This document shows, in pieces, positions 34,459 through 43,586 of a DNA stretch of 57,315 nucleotides. The stretch covers positions 1 to 57,315 of the forward strand of contig NZ_CAKRNY010000020.1 in assembly GCF_934371575.1 (NCBI RefSeq). Reading direction: 5' to 3'. Each line of letters begins with the position of its first letter. Position 1 is the first letter of the stretch. The position numbers and the translations under genes are program-made. The notes below the pieces were generated by a model. That model saw only the letters and a program-made list of their open reading frames with translations, ran no database searches and was not told the DNA's origin. This DNA comes from an uncultured Blautia sp. (GTDB lineage Bacteria > Bacillota > Clostridia > Lachnospirales > Lachnospiraceae).

Positions 34459-35697
34459 ATGGAAAGGTTAATTTTCCATGTAGATGTAAACAGTGCATTT
34501 CTCTCATGGGAAGCTGCAAAAAGAGTGAAGGAGGGATTGCCGGACCTGAGGGAAATTCCTTCAGCTGTAGGAGGTGATCCCAAAACACGGACAGGCATTG
34601 TGGTTGCCAAATCCATTCCGGCAAAAAAATATGGGGTGCAGACAGGTGAGCCTGTGGCAATGGCGCTTCGGAAGTGTCCCAATCTGGTAGTCGTACCAAG
34701 CGATTTTCACCTTTATACAAGAAATTCCCAGGCTTTTAAGGCAATCTGTAAATCATATGCACCGGCAATGGAATCCTTTTCCATAGATGAAGTATTTCTG
34801 GACATGACGGGTACCTCCCTGATTTATCCGGACCCTGTTGCTGTCGCATATGAGATAAAGGACAAAATTTATGAAGAGCTGGGATTCACGGTTAATGTGG
34901 GAATTTCTGTCAACAAGCTTCTTGCAAAAATGGCTTCTGACTTCGAGAAGCCCAATAAGGTCCACACCTTATTTCCGGAAGAAATTCCGTCAAAAATGTG
35001 GCCGCTTCCCATACGGGACCTTTTATTTCTCGGAAAGGCTTCGGAGAAGAAGCTGACTGATTTCGGAATTCGTACAATAGGAGATCTTGCAGGGGAAAAA
35101 GAATCCAGCATTCAGGCCCTTCTTGGAGAAAAGACAGGACACCAGTTATACCAGTACGCCAGGGGAATTGACAATTCGCCTGTTCAGGAAATACCGGAAG
35201 AAAGCAAGGGATTCAGCGTTGAAAAGACCTTCAATGATGACATTGTTTCAATGGATCAGATTTTGCCAATTTTACTGGAGCAATGTGACGTACTTGCCAC
35301 CAGAATGCGGCGGAAAGGCAAGAAATGCACTTGTATTTCAGTGACTTTCCGCACTCTTGATTTCAAAAACAGATCTCATCAGACAAAGCTTGCAAACGCT
35401 ACTGATATGACGGATGAAATTTATGAAAATGCAAGGAGACTGTTTGGAGAATTCTGGAAAGGTCAGCCACTGCGTCTGGTGGGAGTAGCACTTACCGGAC
35501 TTACAGAGGATGGATTTGAACAGATGTCCCTTTTTGAAGATAACAGTAAGAAAGAGCAGAAAAAGAAGCTGGATGCAGCTATGGATTCCATCCGTATAAA
35601 GTTTGGCAATGACAAGATTACCAGGGCAAGTATTATGAATAGTAATTCCGGAATTGGGCGAAAGGCGAAAGCACAAATGGAAAATAAAGATTATTAA
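34459..35697 (+). CDS. dinB: Y-family DNA polymerase IV-like (DinB/UmuC)
   Basis: The frame opens at 34297, but ATG 34459 has GGAGGTGAG upstream and starts the family properly (MERLIFHVDVNSAFLSWEA), giving 412 residues. FHVDVN carries the first catalytic Asp and SIDEVFLDM the Asp-Glu pair; the HhH region is visible as FGIRTIGDLAG. Near the C-terminus EQMSLF resembles a beta-clamp binding motif. It performs translesion synthesis. A promoter within the galK terminator region drives it; YitT follows 19 bases after and may be co-transcribed. Confidence 0.93.
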   Translation: MERLIFHVDVNSAFLSWEAAKRVKEGLPDLREIPSAVGGDPKTRTGIVVAKSIPAKKYGVQTGEPVAMALRKCPNLVVVPSDFHLYTRNSQAFKAICKSYAPAMESFSIDEVFLDMTGTSLIYPDPVAVAYEIKDKIYEELGFTVNVGISVNKLLAKMASDFEKPNKVHTLFPEEIPSKMWPLPIRDLLFLGKASEKKLTDFGIRTIGDLAGEKESSIQALLGEKTGHQLYQYARGIDNSPVQEIPEESKGFSVEKTFNDDIVSMDQILPILLEQCDVLATRMRRKGKKCTCISVTFRTLDFKNRSHQTKLANATDMTDEIYENARRLFGEFWKGQPLRLVGVALTGLTEDGFEQMSLFEDNSKKEQKKKLDAAMDSIRIKFGNDKITRASIMNSNSGIGRKAKAQMENKDY

Positions 35698-35716
35698 AGG
35701 AAGATAAAAATCAACT

Positions 35717-36571
35717 ATGAAAAAGAAAATAGATTATATTAGTATAGCAAAAGAAACTTTAATTCTTACAGTTACAATGGCAATTATTGCTGCATCAGTA
35801 TATTTTTTTCTGGTGCCAAGTCATACCTCAGTAAGCAGCATCTCTGGTCTTGGTATTGTTTTGTCTAATTTTATTCCGTTGCCATTATCTGCAATCACTA
35901 TGATCATGAATATAATACTTCTGATCATCGGTTTTTTCACCTGCGGAAAAGAATTTGGAACTAAAACAGTATATACATGTATTATGCTGCCTGTATTTAT
36001 TGGATTTTTTGAAAAATTGTATCCTGATTTTCAGTCTATGACAGGCAGCCAGGAACTGGACGTGATTTGCTATATTCTGGTGGTCAGTATCGGAATGAGC
36101 ATTCTTTTTAATCGAAATGCATCTTCCGGCGGATTGGATATTGTAGCAAAAATCATGAATAAGTATCTTCACATGGAACTTGGAAAAGCCATCTCTCTTT
36201 CCGGAATGTGTGTGGCGCTTTCCGCAGCACTGGTATATGATAAAAAAACCGTTGTGCTTAGTGTTCTGGGAACATATTTTAATGGTATTGTTCTTGATCA
36301 TTTTATTTTTGATCATAATATTAAGCGCCGTGTATGCATCATTACCCAAAAGGAGGATGCGCTCCGCAGATTTATTATCGAAGACCTTCACAGCGGTGCC
36401 ACTATTTATGAATCCATCGGAGCCTATAATATGCAGAAACGTCGTGAGATCATCACCATTGTAGATAAATCAGAGTATCAGAAACTGATGGATTTTATTA
36501 ATCATGAAGATCCCAAGGCTTTCGTAACCGTTTACACTGTATCAGATATGCGATATCAGCCGAAGGTTTGA
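35717..36571 (+). CDS. YitT-family membrane protein (DUF2179)
   Basis: A 284-residue protein with about five to six membrane spans (residues about 15-200) and a cytosolic DUF2179 domain at the C-terminus (about 205-280, with KRREIITIVDKSEYQKLMDFI). LFNRNASSGGLDIVAKIMNK is a typical conserved loop. These proteins are widespread in Firmicutes; transport has been suggested but the substrate is unknown. AAAGGAAG precedes the ATG. It converges with the histidine kinase gene. Confidence 0.93.
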   Translation: MKKKIDYISIAKETLILTVTMAIIAASVYFFLVPSHTSVSSISGLGIVLSNFIPLPLSAITMIMNIILLIIGFFTCGKEFGTKTVYTCIMLPVFIGFFEKLYPDFQSMTGSQELDVICYILVVSIGMSILFNRNASSGGLDIVAKIMNKYLHMELGKAISLSGMCVALSAALVYDKKTVVLSVLGTYFNGIVLDHFIFDHNIKRRVCIITQKEDALRRFIIEDLHSGATIYESIGAYNMQKRREIITIVDKSEYQKLMDFINHEDPKAFVTVYTVSDMRYQPKV

Positions 36572-36582
36572 ATTGATAAGTC

Positions 36583-36605
36583 AAGCGGATCTTCCTGATC
36601 CGCTT
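36583..36605. terminator. Hairpin between convergent YitT and kinase genes
   Basis: AAGCGGATC (36583-36591) pairs perfectly with GATCCGCTT (36597-36605) over TTCCT. The T tail is short on both strands, so it is probably a modest bidirectional terminator. Confidence 0.6.
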
Positions 36606-36615
36606 TGCTGCTTAC

Positions 36616-37980
36616 TCATAACCGAATATTCTGAAGTTTATCAGAAGGAGTGCGGTCTGTGCTTTTTCTGAGCATGATTTTTGCTGAGAAAATACCATTT
36701 TCATAGGTAAAACTGCTGGTGCCTCCGTTTTTTTGGGAGATATGCCGGACAGACTGTACTCCAATTCCATTTCCGGAATGCTTGGAAGACTGAAATACAT
36801 CATTCTTCTCCTGTATTTTTCCATCATAGGTATTTTCTACCTGAATCAGCAGAAGATTTGTATAATGCTGATAAAGCTCCACATTGACTTTACGCCTGGA
36901 CGGCTCTGTTTTTAAGCTGGCTTCCACTGCATTTTCCAGAAGATTGGACAGAACAAGGCACATATCTATTTCATCAATGGAAATGTGCACCGGAAGATCC
37001 GTTTTAACATGAAAGGGTATATTTTCTCTTTTGGCATAGGCAGAATAATATCCAAGTATGCTGTCAGCAGCCTGGTTGTCGCAATAATGGAAATCAAAGC
37101 TTGGCAATTTATTACTGGACTTAGAAAGATATTCTTTAATCTTTTCAATATCTCCATTTTCAGCCAGAGCCTGTAACTGAAGAACATGGTGGCGGATATC
37201 GTGCCGCACCTGTCTAGTCTCTTCAATAGCAGAGCAGAGGCTGTCATATCTTGCACGCTGCAGAGAGAGAAAATGATTTTCCTGCTGCAGCTTCGCATTT
37301 TTATTCAGACTGTTTGCCATCATAAGAAACATTATGTAAAAAAGAGTCAGAATAACAAGCAGTACAATGCTGACTACAATATAGATCTGTAAAATACGAC
37401 CTGTATACAGTGTGCTTCGGTATTTCGGAACCATAAACAGATTCAGCCCTATGAAGATCAGCGGCAAAATCCAGAAGATATACCATGTCTGAGCAAAGTT
37501 TTCATCTTCTATCATAGTACGTACAATATGTGTTGCCGGATACCAGGCTGCAAAAACAAAAAGCAGGCAGATCAGATTATAAAAAATTCCTGCTCCTGCA
37601 TGAAACCATAATTCATTTTCGGTAAGGTTAAGATCCGCTGTCATAATTGCATTTACCGCTCTGGACAGGCTGTTTACGCAGGAAAAGACTGCACATGTTG
37701 CCAGAAAAATGCTGCCGGATTTCCAAATGGATATCTGAAGAGCTTTGTGATAGATTACCATAAGCAATATTAATAACGGCAATAAAATCACTTTTGTAGG
37801 TATCTGAAAAAGGTAACAGAAAATACCGCCTGACAGACAGAGTAGCAAAAGCAGCGGAAACAACCAAAGACCATATTTTAAGGGCGTCTGTTTCATATAA
37901 TTTTTCACCGGCAGACATGCAAGAAGCATACCTGGAAGAATTACAGTAAGCTCCAGTACCGGGCGAATCATCTCAGTCAT
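36616..37980 (-). CDS. GHKL-type membrane sensor histidine kinase
   Basis: A 454-residue protein with six to seven N-terminal membrane spans (about 8-222), then a coiled-coil linker and the phosphorylation block VRHDIRHHVLQLQ (His260 region) typical of AgrC/LytS-like kinases. The ATPase part has NLLENAVEAS (N box) and GNGIGVQSVRHI (G box). It lies two bases after the LytTR regulator in the same operon. No AgrD/AgrB-like peptide genes were found near it, so the signal is unknown. It probably phosphorylates the regulator encoded at 37982. Confidence 0.92.
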   Translation of the reverse strand: MTEMIRPVLELTVILPGMLLACLPVKNYMKQTPLKYGLWLFPLLLLLCLSGGIFCYLFQIPTKVILLPLLILLMVIYHKALQISIWKSGSIFLATCAVFSCVNSLSRAVNAIMTADLNLTENELWFHAGAGIFYNLICLLFVFAAWYPATHIVRTMIEDENFAQTWYIFWILPLIFIGLNLFMVPKYRSTLYTGRILQIYIVVSIVLLVILTLFYIMFLMMANSLNKNAKLQQENHFLSLQRARYDSLCSAIEETRQVRHDIRHHVLQLQALAENGDIEKIKEYLSKSSNKLPSFDFHYCDNQAADSILGYYSAYAKRENIPFHVKTDLPVHISIDEIDMCLVLSNLLENAVEASLKTEPSRRKVNVELYQHYTNLLLIQVENTYDGKIQEKNDVFQSSKHSGNGIGVQSVRHISQKNGGTSSFTYENGIFSAKIMLRKSTDRTPSDKLQNIRL

Positions 37981-37981
37981 T

Positions 37982-38704
37982 TTATTTCCCCCTCTGAAAA
38001 AGAAATGTCATAAAAACCTGTCGGGCATTTTTGGCAAGCTTGCGGCTGACAGGAATTGTACGGTTATTATCCATAAAAAACATAGTTCCGTCAAAATCAA
38101 CTGCATGTTCCATATTGATCACAACACCTCTGCTGCACTGATAAAAACGTGGATCCATTTTCAGCGAAACTGTAAATGTCTCAAAGGACTGGCGTGTGAT
38201 CAGTTCTTTTCTTGCGGAAGTCTGAATGTGGATCATATGGGAAAAATGTTCCGCATAAATAATATTTTTGAATGGAATCTGTATATTACTTCCATTTACT
38301 TTTACATCTATGTATTTTCCGGAATCCGGTATTCTGGAAAGGATCTCGTCTATCAGATCAGAAATTTCATTTTCATTATATGGCTTCACAAGATAATGAA
38401 GAGCCCGGACTTTAAATCCATCCAGCGCATGTTCTGTTGAAGTTGTGGTAAAAATCAGCAGACAGTCTGAATCCGAATTTCGAAGGGCTTTCGCAATCTC
38501 AATTCCATTTGCCCCAGTCATATAAATATCCAGAAATACAACCGTAAAAGGATGTTCTCTGGATTCCAAAAGAAAATCTTCTCCAGTTTCAAATTCAACA
38601 AGATCAGCAGAAATGTTCCGTCTGGAAAGCTGATTGGATAGCCTTTCATGCAATAATGCACGTTCTTCTGAAATATCATCAACAATTGCAATTCTCATAG
38701 TCAT
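37982..38704 (-). CDS. LytTR-family response regulator
   Basis: The frame opens at 38743; ATG 38704 with AGAGGA just upstream is preferred (MTMRIAIVDD, 240 residues). The receiver domain has Asp9-Asp10, phospho-acceptor Asp59 in VVFLDIYMTG and LVKPYNENE. The C-terminal half (about 140-240) is a LytTR DNA-binding domain, with YIDVKVNGSNIQIPF, IIYAEHFSHMIHI, FYQCSRGVVINMEH and the closing TIPVSRKLAKNARQVF. LytTR proteins bind pairs of short direct repeats about two helical turns apart, as found at 38777/38797 and 43594/43614. I infer it controls both promoters and perhaps itself. Confidence 0.94.
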   Translation of the reverse strand: MTMRIAIVDDISEERALLHERLSNQLSRRNISADLVEFETGEDFLLESREHPFTVVFLDIYMTGANGIEIAKALRNSDSDCLLIFTTTSTEHALDGFKVRALHYLVKPYNENEISDLIDEILSRIPDSGKYIDVKVNGSNIQIPFKNIIYAEHFSHMIHIQTSARKELITRQSFETFTVSLKMDPRFYQCSRGVVINMEHAVDFDGTMFFMDNNRTIPVSRKLAKNARQVFMTFLFQRGK

Positions 38705-38731
38705 AATTCCTCTTTTTGTTATCTTATTAAC

Positions 38732-38760
38732 AGTATAGCACAAAATAATCTTCTAATCCA
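38732..38760 (-). promoter_or_regulatory. Minus-strand promoter of the two-component operon
   Basis: On the minus strand TGGATT (38760-38755), 17 bp, TATACT (38737-38732) preceded by TGC, an extended -10 promoter. The LytTR-like repeats lie just upstream of it, allowing autoregulation. Confidence 0.6.
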
Positions 38761-38769
38761 TGCGCCTGT

Positions 38770-38839
38770 TTTACAATTCGTGTCATTTTTACGCCTTTCG
38801 TGACAGAAGGATTGAATTAACTGCTGTTTTACATATAAT
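38770..38839 (+). promoter_or_regulatory. LytTR-type promoter P1 (direct repeats plus -35/-10)
   Basis: TTCGTGTCA (38777) and TTCGTGACA (38797) are direct repeats 20 bp apart. TTGAAT (38812-38817) and TATAAT (38834-38839) follow with a 16-bp spacer. An 18-bp block (38770-38787) and a 13-bp block (38796-38808) are identical to the copy at 43587. This is the predicted target of the LytTR regulator transcribed divergently. Confidence 0.75.
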
Positions 38840-38879
38840 AAAATACAACAAAGAAAAAGTGAACGGAAGGAGGGGCTGT

Positions 38880-39263
38880 GTGTATCGTATTGCATTATTA
38901 ACTGATAAGAAACAGGATAGTGAAAGCTATGTCAGGGTTATTAAAGACTACTGTGCAAGCCGTAGCCAGTTTCCGTTGGTTGAGCGTTATCTGGAACAGG
39001 AAGTGTTTTTTAAAGAAATACAAAAAAACGTACCGGATATTGTGTTTCTCACATTGCCCGGAGTGGCCGGACTCAATGCAGCAGAACATCTGCATTCCCT
39101 GTTTCCGCGATGTGGAATTATCTGGTGCAGCGATTTGGATTTTTCACTTCATGCATTCAGGCTCCGTATAGTGTATTTCTTTATGGAACCCATTGAAGAA
39201 CAGAAAATCCGTGAAGGGCTTACTGCCTGGTTTGAGACACAGATCCGCATTAAAAAACAATAA
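38880..39263 (+). CDS. Pseudo-receiver (CheY-like) small protein
   Basis: The frame opens at 38760 through the promoter, so GTG 38880 behind AAGGAGGGG is the start, giving 127 residues (MYRIALLTDKKQ). The fold follows a response-regulator receiver (PDIVFLTLPGVAGLNAAEHL, then LRIVYFFMEPIEEQKIREGL), but the phospho-acceptor Asp is replaced by Thr and the acidic pair at the first strand is reduced to a single Asp. There is no output domain. It may act as a phosphorylation-independent partner or decoy for the regulator. It lies 26 bases before the propeller-like secreted protein gene. Confidence 0.72.
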   Translation: MYRIALLTDKKQDSESYVRVIKDYCASRSQFPLVERYLEQEVFFKEIQKNVPDIVFLTLPGVAGLNAAEHLHSLFPRCGIIWCSDLDFSLHAFRLRIVYFFMEPIEEQKIREGLTAWFETQIRIKKQ

Positions 39264-39289
39264 AAAAGAACCTAAGGGAGGAAAACATA

Positions 39290-41314
39290 ATGAAAAAGAG
39301 AACCTTAATCCTTGCAATGACCGCGCTTATGATCACAATGACAGCAGAGAGCGGCGTAAATGTGCTTCACGCAGAGGGCACATCAGGAGTACCACTTAAA
39401 CCTCTTACCGCTAAGGTAATAGATGCGAATCCATATATGGCAGACAGTGATTCCAATATTCATCACGACTGTTACAATACTGATTCCACAGACGAAGTAC
39501 TTCCGGTTGACATTTATTCAGAAATCAATGTTTCTTATGAGAAAGTGAATGCAAACGCTTCTCCGGCAATCTTTTTTGATACGTATGGACATGCAGTGGT
39601 TCCTTTACTTGGTGGACTTGCCATCCGTGATATTAATGCAGATGAGACACAGACAGAAGGCTATTTTTCACCAAAGCAGCATGATACCGGCGATTATGTA
39701 ATACAAAGCTCCTACTCCTTTGTTGATGAGAGTAATCGTCTGGTATGTCCTACCAGCAACAATCATGTACTTATGCTGAAGGCAACAGATGAAGAAGGAA
39801 ATGTGCTTCCTGAATTTGAAAAAGTTCTGGATATTGATGTAAAAGCAGCTGCAGAAGAAAAGCTGGGAAAAACACTGGATCAGAATCTTCTGTCAGTAGT
39901 TTTTGATTATGAAGGAAACCTGTGGTTTGCTACCGGTGGATTCCGTATCTATCCGGACAGAAAACAGCAGGGGGCGATTGGGTATATTTCCCGTACAGCC
40001 ATTGATTCAATTTTAAACGGAGAAGAGGTAAATCTGTCAGATGCCGTATTTGTATATGAGCTGACTCCGGGAGAAGGAGCTGAAAACGGAATTGCCGCAT
40101 CTAAAGACGGTGCAGTCATCCTCACAAACGAAAACTGCTATCTTTTCCAGGCTGATAATGGAATTAATAAGATATGGGAAACTCCCTATGAGAGCGTAGG
40201 TGCAAAAGAGAGTAAAGAAGGAGATTCTACTACAGGCGGCGGTCTGGCGTGGGGCGGCGGATGTTCCCCGTCTCTGTCAAAAGATCTTGTTATGTTTACA
40301 GACAATCAGAATCCGGTTAATTTGATCGCACTGGACATGAAAACAGGTGAAACAGTTGCAAGTACCCCTGTAATAGATGAACTTCCGGATGACATGCAGG
40401 TATCTGTTGAGAACTCAGCTATTGTTTATGATAATGGCGAGGGAACTGTCAGCACCATTGTATGTAACTGGTTTGGTGCCGGAAGTGCCAATCTTGGAAA
40501 AGAAGACAGTGATTCTTCCATACAGAGTTATGCAAATATATACGATGTGAACTGGTTAAGTCAGGGAAATAAAATGATTGCCCCTGGTGTGGAACGTGTG
40601 GATACAGTGAAAACAGACAATGGCTACGAAATGAAGAGCATCTGGTGCAGAAGTGATCTGTCAGATACCTCTATGATGAAGCTTTCCACTGCAACTGGCT
40701 ATATCTACGGTTATGTTCAGAGTATGGAAACCGGTATGTGGCAGTATATCATGCTTGATTTTGAAACCGGAGAAACAGTATTTTCAATGGATGTTGCCAA
40801 TAAATACGGATATAACAATATGGCAATCGGTATGTATGCCGGAAACAGTGGAAATGCGCTCTATTGTCCCACTGGTTATCTTGAACTCTTAAGACTGCAG
40901 GACAGATTTGTATATCTTCCGGAAATGCCTTATCGTAAAGTGGATCTGGATCAGGCAAAGCGAAATGTTTTAAGTCAGGAGACATTCGAGACAGATGGCG
41001 GGCAGGGAAGTGTAAATGGATGGCTGAATACCATAACAATCGAAAATGTTCATCCAAATACAACAGTTGCACTGCGTATGAAAGGCATTACAGGCGAAAC
41101 GGGCTCTGTTAAGCTTTATTCATATGGAATGGACGGTACCTTAAAAGAAGTTCCACAGGATCTGTGGCATATTCAGACAGAAGAGGGAGAAACGCCCGAT
41201 ACCCTGTCAGATGATACATTATACGAGGTTCATTTCACTGTACAGGATAACGGTGATTTTGATCTTAGTGAAAATGAAAAAGAAATTATGATCTCTGCTG
41301 TTTTAGCAAGATAA
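39290..41314 (+). CDS. Large secreted beta-propeller-like protein, unknown function
   Basis: A 674-residue protein with a signal peptide (about 1-28, VLHAEG). Repeated blade-like strands run through about 60-540 (LLSVVFDYEGNLWFATGG, GIAASKDGAVILTNENCYLF, NLIALDMKTGETVAS, YIMLDFETGETVFS), resembling quinoprotein/arylsulfotransferase-type propellers; a C-terminal beta domain (about 560-674) follows. No anchor or lipobox. GGGAGGAAAA precedes the ATG. It is driven by promoter P1 together with the pseudo-receiver. It may bind or modify a ligand outside the cell; no catalytic motif was identified. Confidence 0.75.
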   Translation: MKKRTLILAMTALMITMTAESGVNVLHAEGTSGVPLKPLTAKVIDANPYMADSDSNIHHDCYNTDSTDEVLPVDIYSEINVSYEKVNANASPAIFFDTYGHAVVPLLGGLAIRDINADETQTEGYFSPKQHDTGDYVIQSSYSFVDESNRLVCPTSNNHVLMLKATDEEGNVLPEFEKVLDIDVKAAAEEKLGKTLDQNLLSVVFDYEGNLWFATGGFRIYPDRKQQGAIGYISRTAIDSILNGEEVNLSDAVFVYELTPGEGAENGIAASKDGAVILTNENCYLFQADNGINKIWETPYESVGAKESKEGDSTTGGGLAWGGGCSPSLSKDLVMFTDNQNPVNLIALDMKTGETVASTPVIDELPDDMQVSVENSAIVYDNGEGTVSTIVCNWFGAGSANLGKEDSDSSIQSYANIYDVNWLSQGNKMIAPGVERVDTVKTDNGYEMKSIWCRSDLSDTSMMKLSTATGYIYGYVQSMETGMWQYIMLDFETGETVFSMDVANKYGYNNMAIGMYAGNSGNALYCPTGYLELLRLQDRFVYLPEMPYRKVDLDQAKRNVLSQETFETDGGQGSVNGWLNTITIENVHPNTTVALRMKGITGETGSVKLYSYGMDGTLKEVPQDLWHIQTEEGETPDTLSDDTLYEVHFTVQDNGDFDLSENEKEIMISAVLAR

Positions 41315-41375
41315 ATAATAAAGCGAAACCAGTTCCAAAGGAATTTGCAGAGCTCCCTAATTTGAAACTTTCTGC

Positions 41376-41408
41376 AAGGACACAAGGCTTTTTGGTCTTG
41401 TGTCCTTT
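41376..41408 (+). terminator. Hairpin after the propeller gene
   Basis: AAGGACACAAG (41376-41386) pairs with CTTGTGTCCTT (41397-41407), 10-base loop, with only a short T tail; a partial or bidirectional terminator. Confidence 0.55.
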
Positions 41409-41443
41409 GTCGTGTATGAGTCAAGCGGATATTCCACAACGTA

Positions 41444-41498
41444 CAGGGCATTATCTGCTTCTTCGAAAAAGAGAAGTAAATAATGCCCTGTGTTTTTT
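41444..41498 (+). terminator. Second, stronger terminator with T7 tail
   Basis: CAGGGCATTA (41444-41453) pairs with TAATGCCCTG (41481-41490), with an inner CTTCTT/GAGAAG stem, then TG and seven T. It stops plus-strand transcription before the convergent SASP gene. Confidence 0.8.
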
Positions 41499-41520
41499 TC
41501 ATCTAATCAGTTTTGAGAAA

Positions 41521-41745
41521 TCAGTACTGGCTGCTCTGTCCTGCAGACATGGATTTTTCCTGTGCCTCGATCATCTTTTTCACCATATAACCGCCAACAC
41601 TTCCGTTCTGCTTGGAAGTAAGGTTTCCGTTATAACCGTCTGTAAGCGGAACACCCAGTTCATTTGCAACCTCAAATTTGAAACGATTTAATGCGCCCTT
41701 TGCTTCTGGTACAGCTGCTTTGTTAGAAGAAGTATTGTTTGACAT
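41521..41745 (-). CDS. Alpha/beta-type small acid-soluble spore protein
   Basis: A 74-residue spore DNA-binding protein. The signature FKFEVANELGVPL and the block YNGNLTSKQNGSVGGYMVKKM match the alpha/beta SASP family; the GPR protease site region around FEVANELGV is present. ATG 41745 is preferred over 41751 because AGGAGG then lies at the normal distance. It coats DNA in the spore core and shows that the host can sporulate. Confidence 0.96.
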   Translation of the reverse strand: MSNNTSSNKAAVPEAKGALNRFKFEVANELGVPLTDGYNGNLTSKQNGSVGGYMVKKMIEAQEKSMSAGQSSQY

Positions 41746-41795
41746 AATCATTTTCCTCCTTGGTTAATTCATGTTTTGTTTTGATGTTACATTGC

Positions 41796-41802
41796 TAGTA
41801 TG
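41796..41802 (-). promoter_or_regulatory. Sigma-G/F-like -10 element upstream of the SASP gene
   Basis: Minus-strand CATACTA matches the CATnnTA -10 of forespore sigma factors about 50 bases before the start. A GTATT upstream is at a slightly short spacing (15 bp), so the -35 is uncertain. Confidence 0.4.
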
Positions 41803-41874
41803 TGCTCTGAATGTAAAAATACACTGGGAATAAATGGACTGTTTTTTGTCAAACAAATGTTTTTTTATACGAGT

Positions 41875-43275
41875 CTAGAAAAACAAATTTCCAAGTCCTG
41901 TAGATACCAGAAAAAGTACCAGCATGACCACCGGAACTACAAATTTGATCATAAAGCTATATAATCCGGCACGTTTAAAATGCTCTCCGTTTCGTTCTAC
42001 TTCACTGATAATGTATTTTGGACCAACAACCCAACCAATAAGAATACTGGTGAGCAGAGAAATAAACGGCATCAGGAAGCTGTTGCTGATATAATCCATT
42101 ACATCCAGAAGCTGTGCATTTGCACCGTTTGGAAGCTTTAGCTCAAAGTAAAGGACATTATATCCAAGACAGATCAGTACGGCTGTTACCAGAGAATAGA
42201 TTCCTACAATAGAACACATCTTTTTTCTGGATTTATGGAAAATCTCCATACAGTTAGCAACCAGTGTTTCCATAACAGATACGCAGGATGTCAGTGCAGC
42301 AAAGCCCATCATCAGGAAAAATGCTACAGCCACGATTCTTCCTACACCGCCCATTGTCTGGAATACCTTGGGAAGAGAAATAAAAATCAGACTTGGACCG
42401 GATGACATTCCTTCTGTTCCGAGAAATACATATACTGCCGGAATGATCATCATACCTGCAAGAAATGCCACGCCAGTATCAAAAATTTCAATCTGATTGA
42501 TTGATTTATTCAGATCCACTTCATTTCTTACATAAGAACCATAAGTAACCATAATTCCCATAGAAACACTTAATGAGAAAAACAGCTGGCTCATTGCATC
42601 CAGAAGGATTTCCAGAAAACGCTTTACCGTAAGTCCGCTCACATCCGGATAAAGATAAACCTTCAGTCCCTGAAGTCCGGTACGAACAGTTCCATCTGCA
42701 CCTTCGCTTGACAGGGTAAGAGAGAAAATTGCAATTCCGATGATCAATACGACCAGACCTGGCATAATAAATTTTGAAAAACGTTCGATTCCTTTTTCCA
42801 CACCGCAGTATACGATCCATGCAGTTAATGCCAGAAATACAAGCATAAATACCACAGGTGATACTTTTGAAGTAATAAAGGAAGTAAAATAACCATCCTC
42901 AGATAATTCGTTTCCATTGGAAACAATGTAAGTACAGAAATACTTTACGATCCATCCACCAATAACCGAATAATAGGTCATAATAAGTGTGGGAACCAGG
43001 AATGTTAAATAACCAAGGAATCCCCATCCCGGGCGAACTGTTCCAAAAGCTTTCAATGCATTCTGTTTGGTCTTTCTTCCAATAGCAATGTCAGTTGTCA
43101 GGAGGACAAAGCCAAAGGTAAGTACAAGAACCAGATAAATCAGAAGAAACAAGCCACCGCCGTCCTTGGCACAAAGATAAGGGAAGCGCCAGATGTTTCC
43201 CACGCCCACTGCGCTGCCGGCTGCCGCAAGAACAAATCCCAGGGAGCCACTAAAGTTACTTTTTTTCTCTTTCAT
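41875..43275 (-). CDS. Sodium-dependent transporter, NSS/SNF family
   Basis: A 466-residue membrane protein with about 11-12 spans. The N-terminal GFVLAAAGSAVGVGNIWRFP is the NSS signature (sodium and substrate site in span 1), and SFFFSLSVSMGIMVTYGSY-like residues in span 6 (LFFSLSVSMGI) are present. It imports an amino acid or related substrate with Na+, as LeuT and TnaT do; the substrate is not predictable here. GAGGTAAT precedes the ATG. Confidence 0.94.
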   Translation of the reverse strand: MKEKKSNFSGSLGFVLAAAGSAVGVGNIWRFPYLCAKDGGGLFLLIYLVLVLTFGFVLLTTDIAIGRKTKQNALKAFGTVRPGWGFLGYLTFLVPTLIMTYYSVIGGWIVKYFCTYIVSNGNELSEDGYFTSFITSKVSPVVFMLVFLALTAWIVYCGVEKGIERFSKFIMPGLVVLIIGIAIFSLTLSSEGADGTVRTGLQGLKVYLYPDVSGLTVKRFLEILLDAMSQLFFSLSVSMGIMVTYGSYVRNEVDLNKSINQIEIFDTGVAFLAGMMIIPAVYVFLGTEGMSSGPSLIFISLPKVFQTMGGVGRIVAVAFFLMMGFAALTSCVSVMETLVANCMEIFHKSRKKMCSIVGIYSLVTAVLICLGYNVLYFELKLPNGANAQLLDVMDYISNSFLMPFISLLTSILIGWVVGPKYIISEVERNGEHFKRAGLYSFMIKFVVPVVMLVLFLVSTGLGNLFF

Positions 43276-43414
43276 TTTGTTATTACCTCGATTTCCTTAT
43301 TCACAATTTATTATTGTAAAAGATATGTACAAAAAATGCAACAGATAGTCTGAAAAACAGGAGGTGGTGCATTAAAAAACGGCTTTGATAGAAAGGCTTG
43401 TAGTTTTATGAAAA

Positions 43415-43506
43415 TGTCGTTTTACCGCTAATTTTGCCGTTTTACCTCAATAAAGATGTCATTTTGCGATAATTTGATTGTTTTATTGATATCCTCAAGA
43501 TATAAT
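43415..43506 (+). promoter_or_regulatory. Three imperfect repeats and an upstream promoter
   Basis: TGTCGTTTTACC (43415), TGCCGTTTTACC (43435) and TGTCATTTTGCG (43457) are spaced 20 and 22 bp apart. TTGTTT (43478-43483), 17 bp, TATAAT (43501-43506) follow. This looks like a second regulated promoter upstream of the LytTR-type one. The remainder of the 43276-43586 gap shows no gene. Confidence 0.5.
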
Positions 43507-43586
43507 GCAAATGTTAACCTTTAATAGATTGATTCTGGAATATGTAAGAAAGAAGAGATTACGACAGGCATAATGAAATTCATAGG

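Noticed and set aside
41362..41691. Plus-strand frame across the terminators and the SASP gene
   Set aside because: It runs through two terminator hairpins and opposite the certain spore-protein gene.
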